A stretch of DNA of 64,000 nucleotides from Gibbula magus (GCA_936450465.1 OW388293.1:42676982-42740981); one strand, 5' to 3'; shown: positions 48,520-61,904, numbered from the stretch's first letter. Notes: generated from the sequence alone by a model not told the origin. Program-made: numbers and translations.

Positions 48520-50914
48520 CATATTCTGGTGGATGGAAGAGGATATTTTCTTTGTTCTACACCCATGTTTCCTATTTTATTTCTTAGAAATGTAAACATC
48601 ATTTCAAATATGACATTCATCAACAAACTAGACGGCAAAATACAAATTGTATGTACTAGGGGTTTAACAATGGCTTCGTATAGGATAAGGATAGTTTTAG
48701 CTAACTGCAGATGGTTGGCTGAAAATAATAAAAGACAAGAAATTATGAACATTTGGAAAATACAGAACTATTCAATTTTCTGTCCACATGACATACATAT
48801 TTCAGAAAAAAAAGATATTATAAAAAATGAATAGGGGCCAAATGGTATCACTACTCATATTCGATCTAATGCATGAGGAGTAGAAATTCGTTTGACAACA
48901 ACATGGCAATCATAATTCATAAATGACTAATTGATGAAAATGAAAACTTTATTATAGCTGAACTAACAATAGATGGAATGAATATTACTTTGAAAAATCT
49001 GTATGGTCCAAATAAGGACGAACCTGCATTCTGTTCTTAGTTATTCAATGAAATTGTGAAATCTGGAAATGAATCAATCATTATCTATGCTGACTGGGAT
49101 CTGGTACTTAACTCTACAGTAGATTTTGAAAACTTTAAAAATATAAATAATACCAATGCAAGAAATATTGTTTTGAAAAAGTTTGAATTAGATTTGATTG
49201 ATATTTGGCGAAAACAAAACAGCAAATGCATAAACTTCACTTGGTGTAAGAGAAATCCCAGGTAGCAATCTAGACGTGATTCCTTTTTAGTCTCACAGGA
49301 TCTGTTCAACATATCATATGAAACCGACATGTCCTAGGGTATAAATCTGACCATTCACTAATTACACTATCAATGTCAAATGACTAAAGCAAAGAAAGAG
49401 GTCGTGGCTACTGGAATTTCAATACTTCCCTATTGCGGAAAGATGAATACATCTAAATTGTTAAAAATACATTGAAGGATACTCTTTATGAATATGCAAA
49501 ACCAAACGACACTGAAGATGAATTAAACAATCATATCAAGGATGGAAGATTGGAATTGAAAATATCTGAATCTTTAATTCTTGAAACTTTTTTAATGAAT
49601 TTAAGAGGTTAGAAATTCATTACAAATTGACAGAAAAAATATCTTGAAGATACAATACAATCTTTTGAGAAAAATATAAAAATTGACATTAATGATTTAA
49701 GTGAAAATTCTGTATTAGAACTACAACATAGAAGAACTTTTGGAAGAAATAAATGAAGAAGACATACAAAGATCTCAATTTCTAAAAAGAAGTAAATGGT
49801 GCGAAGAAGGTGAAAAACCTGCACACCATTTCTGCCACCTAGACTAGTACATTTATCAATAGTATAATATACTTTAATGTTGATTTGATTACAGATGGTA
49901 GTAGTAATTTAGATGAACTGAAACAATTTTACAGTAAACCATACAGTACAGATATACACCAACATGAAGATGAGAAGGATATTGATTTAAATTTAGATTT
50001 AAATATTTACATTCCAAAAATTAACAAGGAAGCATTTTACATTCTGGAAAAAGAAATAGACCAAGAAGAAATGAGTTAAGCTGTCCTTTCTATGAAGAAT
50101 GATGTATGAGTGCAAATATCAGAGATATTTATGATATCATCTTTAAAACAAGAAGATTGAATAAACTAGTTGACTTTGAAAAACACTTTCTTACTGTCTC
50201 CAAACCAGTTGTAATACAGACAACGAGAGCGTTTGAATTTTGACCTAATATCATTAAAATGATTGGAATCATAACCGTTAACAATACAGCATCTTTTATA
50301 CAAAATGATCATATTTCATAATTTTTTCCAACAGAAATGGGTCTGTATACAGGATGAACCAGCCTTTTCTTATTTATCTATCCTTGCAATTGAAATATTA
50401 GGCAATATAATAAGATCAAATCCTGATATAAAGGGAACAAAAACTTGATCAGTATGCTGATGCTGCACAATTGTATGTAGATGGATCCGAAAAAAGCCGC
50501 AAAGCTGCAAATGAAACACTCAATAAGTTCTATCAAATGTCAGGTCTAAAAATGAACATAAACAAAACAAAAGCTAGATGGATAGGTTCAATGACAGGTA
50601 GTAACATATTTTGTCAAGCACAGTGGCGACTTTGAAATTATATGAATAACTCTAAATGCTTCTCTAAAAGAGTTATGGGTAATAAACACAAGAAAGCGAT
50701 TAGAACATATCAACAGATTATTTGCCCGTTGGCGAAGAAGAAACTTGACTCTTATTGAGAAAAATCACTGTTGTCAAAACTCTATCAATCTCAACTCTAG
50801 TGCACATCTCCTCTGCACTTCCTAACCCGCCTAAACATTCATTGATAAACTCAATAAAATAATTTACAGTTTTATTTTGAACAACAAAAAGGATGAAATG
50901 TAAAGATCTAATAT
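48520..50914 (+). mobile_element. L1/Tx1-like LINE relic, 5' part
   Basis: The endonuclease start is visible (LANCRWLAENNKRQEIMNIW, CPHDIHISEKKDIIKNE), then ADWDLVLNSTVDFENFKNIN (the GDWNLVLN motif of L1-type endonucleases) and FTWCKRNP. A mid ORF2 segment lies at 49885-50079. RT pieces at about 50335-50600 read GxxQDEPAF-like, AIEILGNIIRSNPDIKG, then QYADAAQLYVDGSEKS (YADD changed to YADA) and NINKTKARWIGS. Numerous stops and a deletion between about 50080 and 50300. The sequence continues at 54129 beyond a nested insertion. Confidence 0.8.
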
Positions 50915-53900
50915 AGTCAGGCAGAATGGTGAAATGATTGTGCACTTTGGGTGAAAAGTACCAAACTTGGCACAAAGATAGCTTGAGGTATTGTGATTAA
51001 ATTTGGTCTCAGGGCCAAGTCAATTTCGATCCAAGATGGCCGCCACTGTTAAACCGTATCTGCTTTTACATGTTTCTGCATATCTAAATGATCCATTCAT
51101 GCTATTTTATTATTATTCATGCTAGCTTAGAAACCCAGAAATACAACCCTCAGATTGATACTGTATTGATTAATCCATTGTTGACGATGGTACAAATGAT
51201 AAATAGAAGAAAAAAAACAAAATGGCAGCCAATTTTGTGATCTAAGGTGATGTTTCTTTTTGTGCGTTTCTACGTGTTTATATCATCAAATTAGATTGTC
51301 AATATTGCTTGTTTAGACTAGAAATACCATGACTAACAATTTATTGGTAATCCCGTTGTTGACAGTAGCAAACATAATCCAAAATGGCGGCCAATTTGTC
51401 ACTGAAGGGCATCCTTCGATATTCTAGAAATGAATTGTTTTCCTTAATCTTATTACGATTCATTTAGGTTGGTATTCTTAGCTTATGGTCTTCAAATAAA
51501 TATAGTCCAATTAATTTCCTTCCAAGATGGCGGCCAAATTCAAAATGGCCGCCACTGTCAACATGTATCTCTTTTGGCATGTTTACACATATTTAAATGA
51601 TTCAATATCCCAATCTTATTAATATTCTTGGTTGTTTTGAAGATATAGTCTGTTCATTTTTTTGCAGGCAGTTGACTAGGAAACTTATATAACTTTATAT
51701 TGAACCGACACTATATCGTATAGTTCAATTGTTTGAAAATACATACATAATACACATTACTATACTACTACACAATATTTGAAAGTACACAATGTGAACT
51801 GGACAGGGCTAAGATGCCACATTCACCTTCGATTCTTCAGGTAATATTATTCTTTCATGTTGTTGTAATTCTTTTAGGTTTTCATTCTGTTTTCAGTATA
51901 GATTTCATATAAGATTAAGTCATCATATAGCTCATATTTCCAGAGAGAACACTTTGAAGCACGATGAAAGTTTGAAACAAGCATCCACAATGACATCCTC
52001 TGTTTAAATTATTACAACCACATTTCAATAGGTCTGTCCTGCCTGATATACTGATCTCCATGTGTGTTGAAACACTATATCTGAACTTGAGTTATAAGTT
52101 AATAACGTTTAACATCAACGCTCTCACGGGAACTTATTGGCTTGCAATCATCCAGATACCACGGGGTTGCCTTCCTTACTGATCAAAATGTAGCAATTGA
52201 TCGGGTACAATGGTAAACATATGTTAGCTCTAATTTAGGTACATTGAAATTGTTGATAGTGGTATCTCCTAGAAAAATTTGATAGCAGGCTACTGCTGCA
52301 TGCAATCAATGTCATTACTCAATGATACCAGAGCATCATGCTGCTCCCTGTGTTCTTTAGGATGTACCCTTGTTCAGTCAAACCATCTTCGTTGCTTTAT
52401 GACTAGCATTTGCAACTGAAACAATCACGATTCATACCAGCAAATACTGCTACCAAGATCATTGGATCGTAGAAGATTGTCTCTAACGATTCAAATCTAT
52501 ATCGTTTTTGATCTAACCTTATTTTACGACAAATAAAATAACAACATTGAAGCAGGCAAAATTTCCCCTGACGTTGTAGAAGCTTTTTTCAACTCTTGGG
52601 ATACTGTCTTTTTAAAAAAGGTACCATTAATGAATGAATGCAAAGAATTTCAATATCTGTTTGCCCTCATGAAAGACAGACAATTGAGTTCCTGTGGGAG
52701 CACTGGCGATGCTTATAGAGATACTAGCTTAAGAAATCTGGTAGGCGAAGGGCATAAGGGGTTTCTGAGAGATAGCTTATATATGTGTTTATTCTGAATT
52801 GATTGTAGATAAAGAGTGTGTATCCTGTATTTCACTGACAGTGAATGGAGGTCTGAATAGGAATGATGTGCTGGTATCTTGGAGTGAGAGTCCAGATACC
52901 AGTAACAATGGTCTAGACACGCTGGAAACTGAGAAACCCGACATGATGCATTTGTTCAGTGTTTCCAGAGAGGTAACAGAGGTAACAGTCGAATAAAAGA
53001 AATGGAACAAACTAGACCACTTATAGTCTTATACAGTGCAATCAATTAATGTTGTTTTTTAATATACATGCATGTATTGTTCGTTTGTTGTAAGAACCAC
53101 TGTTTACAGTATTCGACCCAAACCTAGTGCATTATGTTATGTCTGATAGAACTAGTTCTAAAGTTTGGCTTGGAAGTCCAAATAGGTGTCATGACTCTTC
53201 ATAATGTCTGTCTTTGAAATGGGTGTTTTCCAATTTCTTAATTGAATTCATTGAATACCTTTAATTGATTGTGTTCTATGTAATGAAGGGATTTTTGGCA
53301 CTATAAATACCAACCTTGATAAATAGTAAAAAGAAATTCCCTTGCAAAAAGTCAATCATTATTTGCAAAATATAGGACAGACCATTATCTTCAGAATAAC
53401 AATACAATGCGTTATTGAATCATTTGAATATGCATAAATATGCAAAAAGAGATAAGGTTGACGTACAGTGGCCGACATTTTGATTTTGGCCGCCATCTTG
53501 GAAGGAAAATCATTTAAACCTTTGGACCAGATCTATTTGAAGACCATAAGCTAAGAATACCAACCTAAATGAATCGTAATAAGATAATGGAAAACAATTA
53601 AATTCTAGGTTATCGAAGGTTGCCTTTCAGTGAAAAATTGGCCGCCATTTTGGATTATGTTTGCTACTGTCAACAACGGGATTACCAATAAAGTGTTAGT
53701 CATGGTATTTCTAGTCTACACAAGCAAGATTCACTATCAAATTTGATGTAGAAACGAACAAAAACATACATCACCTTAGATCACAAAATTGGCTGCCATT
53801 TTGGTCGTTTTCTTCTATTTATCATTTGTACCATCGTCAACAATGGATTAATCAATACAGTAACAATCCTTGTATTTCTGGGTTTCTAAGCTAGCATGAA

Positions 53901-54128
53901 TAACAATAAAATAGCATGAATGGATCATTTAAATATGCAGAAACATGTAAAAGCAGATACGTTTTAACAATGGCGGCCATTTTGGATTTGGCGGCCATCT
54001 TGGATCGAAATTGACTTGGCCCTCAGACCAAATTTAATCACAATACCACAAGCTATCTTTGTGCCAAATTTGGTGCTTTTCACCCAAAGTGCACACTTGA
54101 TTGATTTTCTGCACCATTCTGCCGGACT
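50915..54128. mobile_element. 3.2-kb foldback transposon with about 745-bp inverted repeats
   Basis: Left arm about 50915-51657 and right arm about 53373-54128 are inverse copies along their whole length, starting AGTCAGGCAGAATGGTG and ending CACCATTCTGCCGGACT. The arms contain internal CCAAGATGGCCGCCA-type repeats. AATAT at 50910-50914 and 54129-54133 is the likely target duplication. The insertion splits an L1-like ORF2. The 1.7-kb centre encodes no recognised transposase, so it is probably mobilised in trans; superfamily not assigned. Confidence 0.85.
52537..52996 (+). pseudogene. coding-like segment in the centre of the foldback element
   Basis: An 86-codon stretch (52537-52797, with AGKISPDVVEAFFNSWDTVF and STGDAYRDTSLRNLVGEG) is followed after one frame change by a 65-codon stretch (52799-52996, with VSWSESPDTSNNGLDTLETE). 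The amino acid composition looks protein-like, not like low-complexity read-through. No family recognised. It could be a captured host fragment or a remnant of the element's own protein. Confidence 0.35.
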
Positions 54129-54890
54129 AATATCAGAGGACTTATGATGATGGTCGTCTCAGAATGACTGATATAGAATGCTTATCAATGCTCTGCAATT
54201 ACCATAAAAGAAGTGTCAATGAAAATAAAATCCGGTTTAATAAAATCTTTCCTTAAAACCTTCTAGTACTCACTTGGATCAAACCCTGTTGATTGCTTAT
54301 CTGACAATAATAATTCTTACTGGAAAAATGCTTAATTTGCATGGAGCATATTTTAAAAGAAACAATTTCAAATTACCAATATTCAAATGGCCAAATACAA
54401 GTTATTTCCAAATGAAGTACAGTGATTCCTCATTATGCTCCTTCTGTAAATCAGCTCCTAGAACAGTGACATATTTATTATGTGAATGTCAACATAAGTG
54501 TTAGTGTATTGAAGGAGGTTTACATACATGGCTTGAAATAGTGAAGGAAATATTGCCGTTTAACACGAACATGCTATCTGGCCCATAATATATTATGGTA
54601 ATATACTTCTGGTAAAAATGGTTGACACCCCCTAATAATTATAGGAATGAAATGTTATTTAAACAACATAACAGTTTCGATAATAATTTTGATAAAACAT
54701 ATTACCACTGGATGTATTTTTGTGAATAGTGTCATTGAGCATTTGCTATTTCTCCACATGTACTTTAAAATACCAGAGAAAGAGGCAAATAAGAAAAATG
54801 AAATTTATTCAAAAGAGTTCATTCCTTGTGTCTTGAGATATTGGCATTGGTATATTGTTACAGTGTTTAGGTGTTTTGTTTTGTTCTAAT
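54129..54890 (+). mobile_element. L1/Tx1-like LINE relic, 3' part
   Basis: Resumes the ORF2 interrupted at 50914: TYDDGRLRMTDIEC aligns with the D-GGL-M-DIE string that follows the RT thumb in L1-like elements. Then come the zinc-binding string LCSFCKSAPRTVTYLLCEC (54274-54504) and a C-terminal tail around 54645-54890. Several stops and frame changes. Confidence 0.7.
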
Positions 54891-56660
54891 AGATAATGAA
54901 AAGTTGCATTTGAAAAAAAAAAATTACTGAACCAAAATATACACAAAATCTTTCATGTAACTGTCTCATTCGCACACAATATACACATGGCAAATATTAT
55001 ACATGTATAGTTAAAACCATGTGTTTGTCCCATATGATTTCGATAATACCATAATCGATACCATAATCTCGAACAATATTAATTGTCCATGCATTTAATT
55101 TGCTAAAATCAATTTTCTGTTTAGGGGTGTTAATCATTTCACCATGAGTATATTTTTAGAAAAATGAGCATAACATAACATAAGCCCAACGAGGAATACT
55201 AACATAATTATAAAAAAGCCACAAAATACTTCTTTTCTATTACAAAGCGCATATTTATAACTTCTTCAATATATCTGATCCTAGACATGTTTATAATACA
55301 TTAGATCACATAGATCTCAACACAAGAAATGCAGCCGAGTGCACAGTGATCATGTATTATGTTCATATGTATATTCAATTCAATATCGGATAAATTATAT
55401 TAAACATAACCTAAAATAATGAATACAAAAACAATAAAAACACACCCATGCATGTTTTGAATTCATAATGAAACCTGATATTCATACAATAAATATTCGT
55501 TTCCTCCGCTGGTACTACCGGGAAAGAGTGGGACCTATCCGATAAGTATGAAATGACGCTTGAACTAAATTTTGTAATCGTAAGTTAATTATATGTTTTG
55601 ATATCTAAGAACATATACATTTACCAAGAACTAATTGATGACACTTCACAAGTAGGCTATTTATTCGCAAAATCCATGCAGCGCCCACTCAATACGCTAA
55701 AACTCGAATAACCAGACAATAGTTATCAACAATGTCCGCTTCATGGAGGCCTCACTGGAACTCTTTGTATTTCCTATTTCTCCACAGACATACATTTTAC
55801 TCAGCATGAAGTCTCACAAGTTCGAGTTAAAAACTGTGCTTCGCGAACTAAGAGTTACATCCCAAAACAAATTCATACGATATTTACACAAAAGTTGATT
55901 CAGAGGATTACAAGTGTAAAGACTCGCTGTGCCGCCGCCGTGAAATCAGCATAGGTTCACTTAACTGAGGTATTAATTCCTAGTTTTATGGTCTTTGCTA
56001 CGTGGAACATGATTGGTCGATAGCCTTTTTTTGCACACGAAAGGTAAAGGGGACGACCGCTCATATGTGCCACTGTCAGATCAACTGTATTAAATATAAT
56101 ATAAAACAGTCAATCTAAATTAAAAAAAATTCTAAAATCTTATTCAAGGAAATTTATCTGACAATAACAATTACAACCTCATAAAATAACGAAAACTATC
56201 AGATTATAGGATGCAAAACTACTAATTATGCAAATTTGGTTTTACAATAAAACTGTGGAACGATATTTCTTCAAATGTTCCTTCTGTTTGAAAACTCTAA
56301 TCAAGCTACCATCTAATCCACCATGTTAAATTTGATTTTCGGTAAAAGATTCTGTCAAATAATACACTATCGCAAGACGTCATTTCTGATAATTCATCCC
56401 GTGACTTCCATTACTTTTCAGGCACGCGCACGCGCACGTGCAGCACGAGCTGAAAATGACACAGCCAAGTGAGGTGACCTAAATAACCCCGCTGCTTTGA
56501 AGCACAACACTGCAGGAGGAACCAAAAACCTCTCATCAAACCAAAACTAATGTAGAAAGAGACTATCTAGAAGTAATACACTCACAACAGGACTATTAAA
56601 TTAAACCCCGGTTGAGGGTAGAAAATAAAGTTAACAAACTCTGAGAGCTACACAAAACAC
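54891..56660. other. intergenic, nothing recognised
   Basis: AT-rich; an alternating GCGCACGCGCACGTGC stretch near 56424-56440 is the only notable composition feature. Confidence 0.4.
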
Positions 56661-56667
56661 TTACATG

Positions 56668-56740
56668 CCGGAGAAAGGAATCACGTCACTGGGTAAGCCA
56701 CCCGAGAAAGAAATGACGTCACTGGGTAAGCCACCTAGCG
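56668..56740. repeat. 34-bp tandem duplication
   Basis: GAGAAAG-AAT-ACGTCACTGG-GTAAGCCACC occurs twice in succession with small differences. Short frames across it are repeats, not genes. Confidence 0.7.
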
Positions 56741-56989
56741 GGGTGTTGGGGTTGGAGTGGTAACTCTCTTTATTTTTCAGTGTTATATCTGGTCGAGTGA
56801 TTAATTGAGAGGGACTAAATTGGCTACGGTGAGTTATCAACTGTGAGTATAAATAATAACGTTTACTCAAAAACGTACTATTTATATATCATGACGCATT
56901 AAAATTGTGTAAAGAAAATAGTAATCCCAGTTTATCATGCGGACTATGAAAGGCAATAAAACACTTGATATCATCAATATATGACATTT

Positions 56990-57190
56990 TTTGATAATGC
57001 GACTCTGCCAGATAATGTAAAATATCAACGTAACGTAATCTCATCAAATGATATTATCAATAACGCATCTTTAGGGTCTGATATTGATTTTACATACAGT
57101 TTGTGATCATAGTACATGTATGTTGAAGTACAGCGCACATGTCGACCTTGCTGGTAAGTTTAGTATTTAGCAAATTGTTATAATAAACTT
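56990..57190 (+). repeat. upstream block of gene D, homologous to 40880-41090
   Basis: Partner of the block upstream of gene C, ending in a donor-like TGCTG|GTAAGTTTA. It lies 1.2-1.4 kb before the gene D ATG, compared with 3.3 kb for gene C. Confidence 0.5.
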
Positions 57191-58415
57191 CTCTAGACGA
57201 AAATCATTAGGAGCTATTCGTGTTATTCGTTCAAAATTGTCTACTCAATAATGATAATAACTAAAATTTATAACTTTGTTAATTCGAAAGCTCATTGAAT
57301 TTGTAACAAAGAAATCTTTACAAAGTGTTATAGTAGTGGATTTATTTACCCATGAATACTTTGATTGTTTAGCTTGTTGTTGAAAACGACAAACCTGTAA
57401 CAAAATAAAGTATGACACAATTCATTTTTATATATATTGTTATTTGTAAATTGTAATATTATTTATGTATTTAAGAAGAACAATTTTTTTTTATAAAATT
57501 TGAGAGTTAATTAAAACACAGGGCGATTGCATTACAAAATAAAAATTGACAGGTCAATATAACAGTGACAAGTCATTGAATATGGCCTTCTTTTTAAAAT
57601 CTTTATTTTCAAGACAGTTCAAACGCCATTTACTTAACAAGCAATCTGAAATTGGTTCAATTCTATATATGCACCAATTAATACAAAGTTTGTATCCAAA
57701 ATTCTCAATGTATGTCACACTCAAGTATTTTAATCTCCTTGATTGTGTTTCCTAACAAGTATTTGAATGGTAAGACAGTGTATAGTTGTCTACACCTGCA
57801 TTTGTCATAAGCCATAAGCAATATAATTTCCCATTGACCAATAGTGACCGAATACCATAGTGCATGTAAGCCATCAAGAAAGATAAAATCAGTGGATATT
57901 TTAGTTTTGATAGTGGATTCTTCACAATAAATATACCACAGTTGTTTTCTGATAAATGGAGAAAAATATTTTAAAAGAGATTAGGTAGATGGTCAATACT
58001 GATCCAAGATCCAAGTATTGATGTGTAAATGCTAGTTCTAAACATGTTTCCCTTCAGAGGTATATCATTTCCCAAACGTGTTGATGCAAATGTATATGTT
58101 ACTTATGTAAGTACAAGATCATGCCGGATGTTGCACACAAGGAGCGGACACTGATTATTGTCCCTAGTGTTTCCATGTATATTGTGCTCTGCAATCTCAG
58201 AATCAACATAACCTTGAATTAACCAGAATACCATCGTCATTGTGCAAACCTCGAATGATATTCGAAGTATTACATAAATAGCATTTACAGATATAATTTC
58301 TTCTGCAGATTATTTGAGCTGTTGGATAGCAACCGCTTATTTGAAGACTATATCTAATGATTAAATGTGATTAAAGGACATTGACGATTGAGGACAAATA
58401 TCCAGAAGTAACACA
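57191..58415. other. presumed 5' region or first intron of gene D
   Basis: No coding sequence. TTCTTCTGCAG near 58298-58309 is a good acceptor for a 5' UTR exon. The 45 bp before the ATG match the gene C leader. Confidence 0.4.
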
Positions 58416-61400
58416 ATGTTATTTGTTCTTTGCCTGACTTTACTATCGGGGACACTTCTTGTCATCCCATCAAGTACGTTCAGTAGTCAGTCTACTAGTA
58501 CTGCATATACTCGGACAATCCGTCATGTTGGAATATTGATGTGTAAGGCGAAATGTACGAGTACCAGAGGATGCAAATCGTATATGTACGATGGAAGGAT
58601 CCTTCTGTGCACCCTGCTGTCGTACACCAAAGGGAGGAGCGTACACGTGATTACACAAACGGAGGTAATGTATGTCTTAAAATATTCAATGTCTTTTTAT
58701 AGAGGATCTTTGAAATGTTTTTCAAATTCCTTAAACACCTCATCTAGTGAAGAAAAAAATATTTGTTTCGTGAGTGACTTGACCATGAGGTGAGATATAC
58801 ATGATGGAATTCCACGAAAGGTGTGAAATATTCTATTAATTATACTTCCAAAAACAATCAAAGGTTTGTAATCCTTTTGTTACATGTCATCGACGGTGAC
58901 GTCATTTGGTGGAGAGTGTTGGTTTATTGTGTAAAATAACATGTTTTATTTAAGCAATAAATACCGTATTTCACCCAAAAATATAATGCACACAAACATT
59001 TAATAGTATGCAATTGATGAATAGAAAGAACGAAAGGGAGAAAGAAATACAACGAGAGTGATCCAGATATCGTGGGTGCTCACTCAGACAAATAAACAGA
59101 CAACGACAGAAAAACGTTGATGCTTTCGTTTTGTTATGTTTATAGATAACTCGGCATCTCTGTAGTGGGTTTAGTGCTTCATTATCATCTTCAGTCTTTG
59201 TAAACCATCAACGTCGACGCATATGTGTAAATGAAGGTACGTGGACATACTTATACGCATTGACACTTATAGGCAAATTAGAGATTTAAGTTAACCAGCA
59301 TGATAATTGTACATGGATCTGTAACTTCAGCAAAGTATAGAGGTTATTTGACATATATTTTCAAATAACACAATATTATCCAAATATTCCCTTTGATAAA
59401 GATTTTAGTCACACAGGTCAACATTGCATTTGAGATTTTCTAAAATCAATTCAGCTGTTTGATAAACTATGATTTTAACATTTGTAAATAAATTTATAAT
59501 TAGCCTTGTTATAAATTCCCGATTTTGTATGGCCTTTATGATTTTGGAATAAAATCAGGTAATTAAATTTCTCGTGTCAAATGAGTACAAAACTGCCCAA
59601 GCATTGTTAAATTTAAATCACTCACTCACTCAATCTTGTCAAATAACTTTTATAACTCATCGGAGGAAGGCGACAATAATTCCATGAGCTTTTCTCTTTT
59701 ATTCATTATATTTCTAGAATTATGAAAGGTTTGTAGTTGACCTTAATTTTATGAACGAATTATCAATGACGCCTTGATCAAGCTCGTTTATGGTGATGAA
59801 TACTGCTGTTATCTCACGAGTAGAATAATATCATGTTATTTAACTTATATAAGCCATATTTATCTTGACTGTATCAAATAATAATAATCTTGACAGTTTA
59901 AATACACGAGTGAATGAAAATATACACTAAACGCCAAAAGAAACGTTACCCCACTTCTTTTTTAATAACTTTTTAATTATCAAAGCTATTTGAGAAATGA
60001 ATGGTTCAAAAGAAAGCTGAATAACATAGCTTTATGCTAATAACACGTTTAAAATTCCTGATGGATTCATATTGTGGCAAAATGCAGCTTGCTTAAGAAG
60101 TTTAAAATTGTCCGGTTTTCGACCAGGCTGGTAGTAACCAATAAATGTGATTTAGATGTCCAGAAGAAGTTGAAAGTAAACTTTTACTTTTGTGACTAGA
60201 CAAAAAGGTTGTATGCTTTACATCATAACTCCTAAAAGATGACAATTTTAAACTTCTTAAGCAAGCTGCATTTTGCCACAATATGAATTCATCATAAATT
60301 TTAAACGTGTTATTAGCATAAAGCTACGTTATTCAGCTTTCTTTTGAACCATTCATTTCTCAAATAGATTATATAGTTAAAAAGTTATTAAGAAAAGAAG
60401 TGGGGTAACGTTTCTTTTGGCGTTTAGTGTATTGATTTGTAATTAAAGTGAGAACTATTAAAACAGATAATAAATCATTCCACTCATTTATAACAGATGT
60501 CAAGAGTCGACCCACAAAGTCGAGCCCCTCAAAAAGACTAAAGAAGAAAGAACCAGACAGCCCCAAATTTCTGGTTGCAAGTCACCAGTACAATTTCACT
60601 TACTATGGGTTTAATCTCAGTGGTATTATTGTAATACAAGGGACAGATGGCCACCGATTCAAGGTTTATTCGCTTCCAAACACAATTGCCACTAGAAGCC
60701 CAAAAGGTTCTAAACAAGCATTACGTGGAACTGCGACACATCACTGTCTGGACAACATTCATGCACACTGCTTGTACTTCCTGGTTCATGTCGGTATTGG
60801 AAAGCATGTGCAGACAGTATCCACTAACCTCTGTCTTGTGTATCAACTGGAACCGAAGCTAAACATCCTTAACCACTATTCAAAGCCTCCTTCAAACCAC
60901 ACTTCCTTAAGATGTCCAGGAAGGTATGTGACTGTTTTAGTCAATACCCTAATAACACATTGCATTGAGTAATTTTCACATAAACTATCATTTGGCGTTT
61001 TACACTCATAGTGATAGTGTAATGAGTACAATGTTATTGCTGATTCTTACATAAATCTATTTGATATACAATACTGATTGCCAATTAGGACGCACTTGCC
61101 AAGTCAAGTATACTTTTTATGTAGAATTTCGAAAATTATTAAGTCTTTAATGAAATTTATAAATGTATTTATTAAAATCATGTTTGTCTCTTATTTATTT
61201 TATATTTATATAGATATCAAGTCCGTGGTTTAACCCTCGACTCCAAACTGAACCTTTACACTTTACGTCTTAATATGTTGCAAATGTTCAGGAGAACTGT
61301 GAAAGGTTTTAAGGAGTGCATCGATGTACACCCTATTCCTGAAGGTCATCGTATGACGGCATTGCGTATGGATGAAACAGGGACACATCTATCAATGCTC

Positions 61401-61601
61401 ACAGAATCAGGGTTGAAGGTTCATGATATTGCGAAACCAAAAGGAGAAGGAAGGTCATTAGCATTACTTAAACCTTCAAAGAGTAGACTGTATTGTTTGG
61501 ATACACACCAGGGGAAAATCGTGATCATTAGCAAAAGGAAACTAAGTTCAGTTACCTTTTGTGAAATTCAAAATTCTACAATTGCTACAATATGTGGATA
61601 G
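58416..61601 (+). CDS. secreted PAN/apple-like protein, paralogue D
   Basis: Exons 58416-58664, 59146-59236, 60497-60923 and 61214-61601 join to 384 residues, phases 0, 1, 2; exon 3 is 427 nt as in gene A. Signal peptide MLFVLCLTLLSGTLLVIPSS; PAN-like cysteines C-x3-C-x5-C-x11-C (CKAKCTSTRGCKSYMYDG), then LCSGFS and RICVNEG in exon 2. Exon 3: basic linker KRLKKKEPD, sequon NFT, FTYYGF, AHCLYFLV and LCLVYQLEPK. Exon 4: RMTALRMDETGTHLSML, GLKVHDIAKPKGEGRSL, SRLYCLDTHQGKIVII and VTFCEI, aligning with A and B. These strand-turn-strand strings suggest beta-propeller blades, which is inference. Intron 2 holds a MITE. Intact and probably expressed; function unknown. Confidence 0.85.
59925..60429. 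mobile_element. 505-bp MITE with about 190-bp inverted repeats, in intron 2 of gene D
   Basis: CACTAAACGCCAAAAGAAAC at the left and its inverse at the right, near-perfect over about 190 bp, with TA at 59923-59924 and 60430-60431. A TA duplication fits Tc1/mariner-type mobilisation. A minus-strand frame here is antisense noise. Confidence 0.85.
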
Positions 61602-61604
61602 GAC

Positions 61605-61636
61605 AAACAAACAAACAAACAAACAAACAAACAAAC
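61605..61636. repeat. (CAAA)n microsatellite
   Basis: Eight or so ACAA units just after the gene D stop codon, within the presumed 3' UTR. Confidence 0.9.
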
Positions 61637-61736
61637 GTGTTGCATACCTCACAGTCTCATGCCTCAACATCCAGCACCGTATGAAGACAAATCCTCATTT
61701 AGACCAAAGGAGTAAAATGATTTTTTTCATCATTTA

Positions 61737-61904
61737 GTACCACCCATAGTTCGCTAGTTCCAGCCGCTGCTCGCAGGTTTTCACCGCAATATAGCCACAT
61801 GGTGTTGCGGGCTTTCTCCCTGCCATAATACTGGCAGCCGCGATGTAAGTGAAATACTCTTGAAAGCGGCGTCAAACCCCAACTCACTCACACACTCACT
61901 CACT
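61737..61904 (+). repeat. SINE, copy 2
   Basis: Same family, length and orientation as 46809-46974: GTACCACCCATAGTTCGCTA start, TGAAAGCGGCGTCAAACCCC core and a tail of ACTC/ACAC units. Confidence 0.8.

Noticed and set aside
61699..61887. 62-codon minus-strand frame
   Set aside because: Entirely antisense to SINE copy 2; the same frame appears over SINE copy 1.
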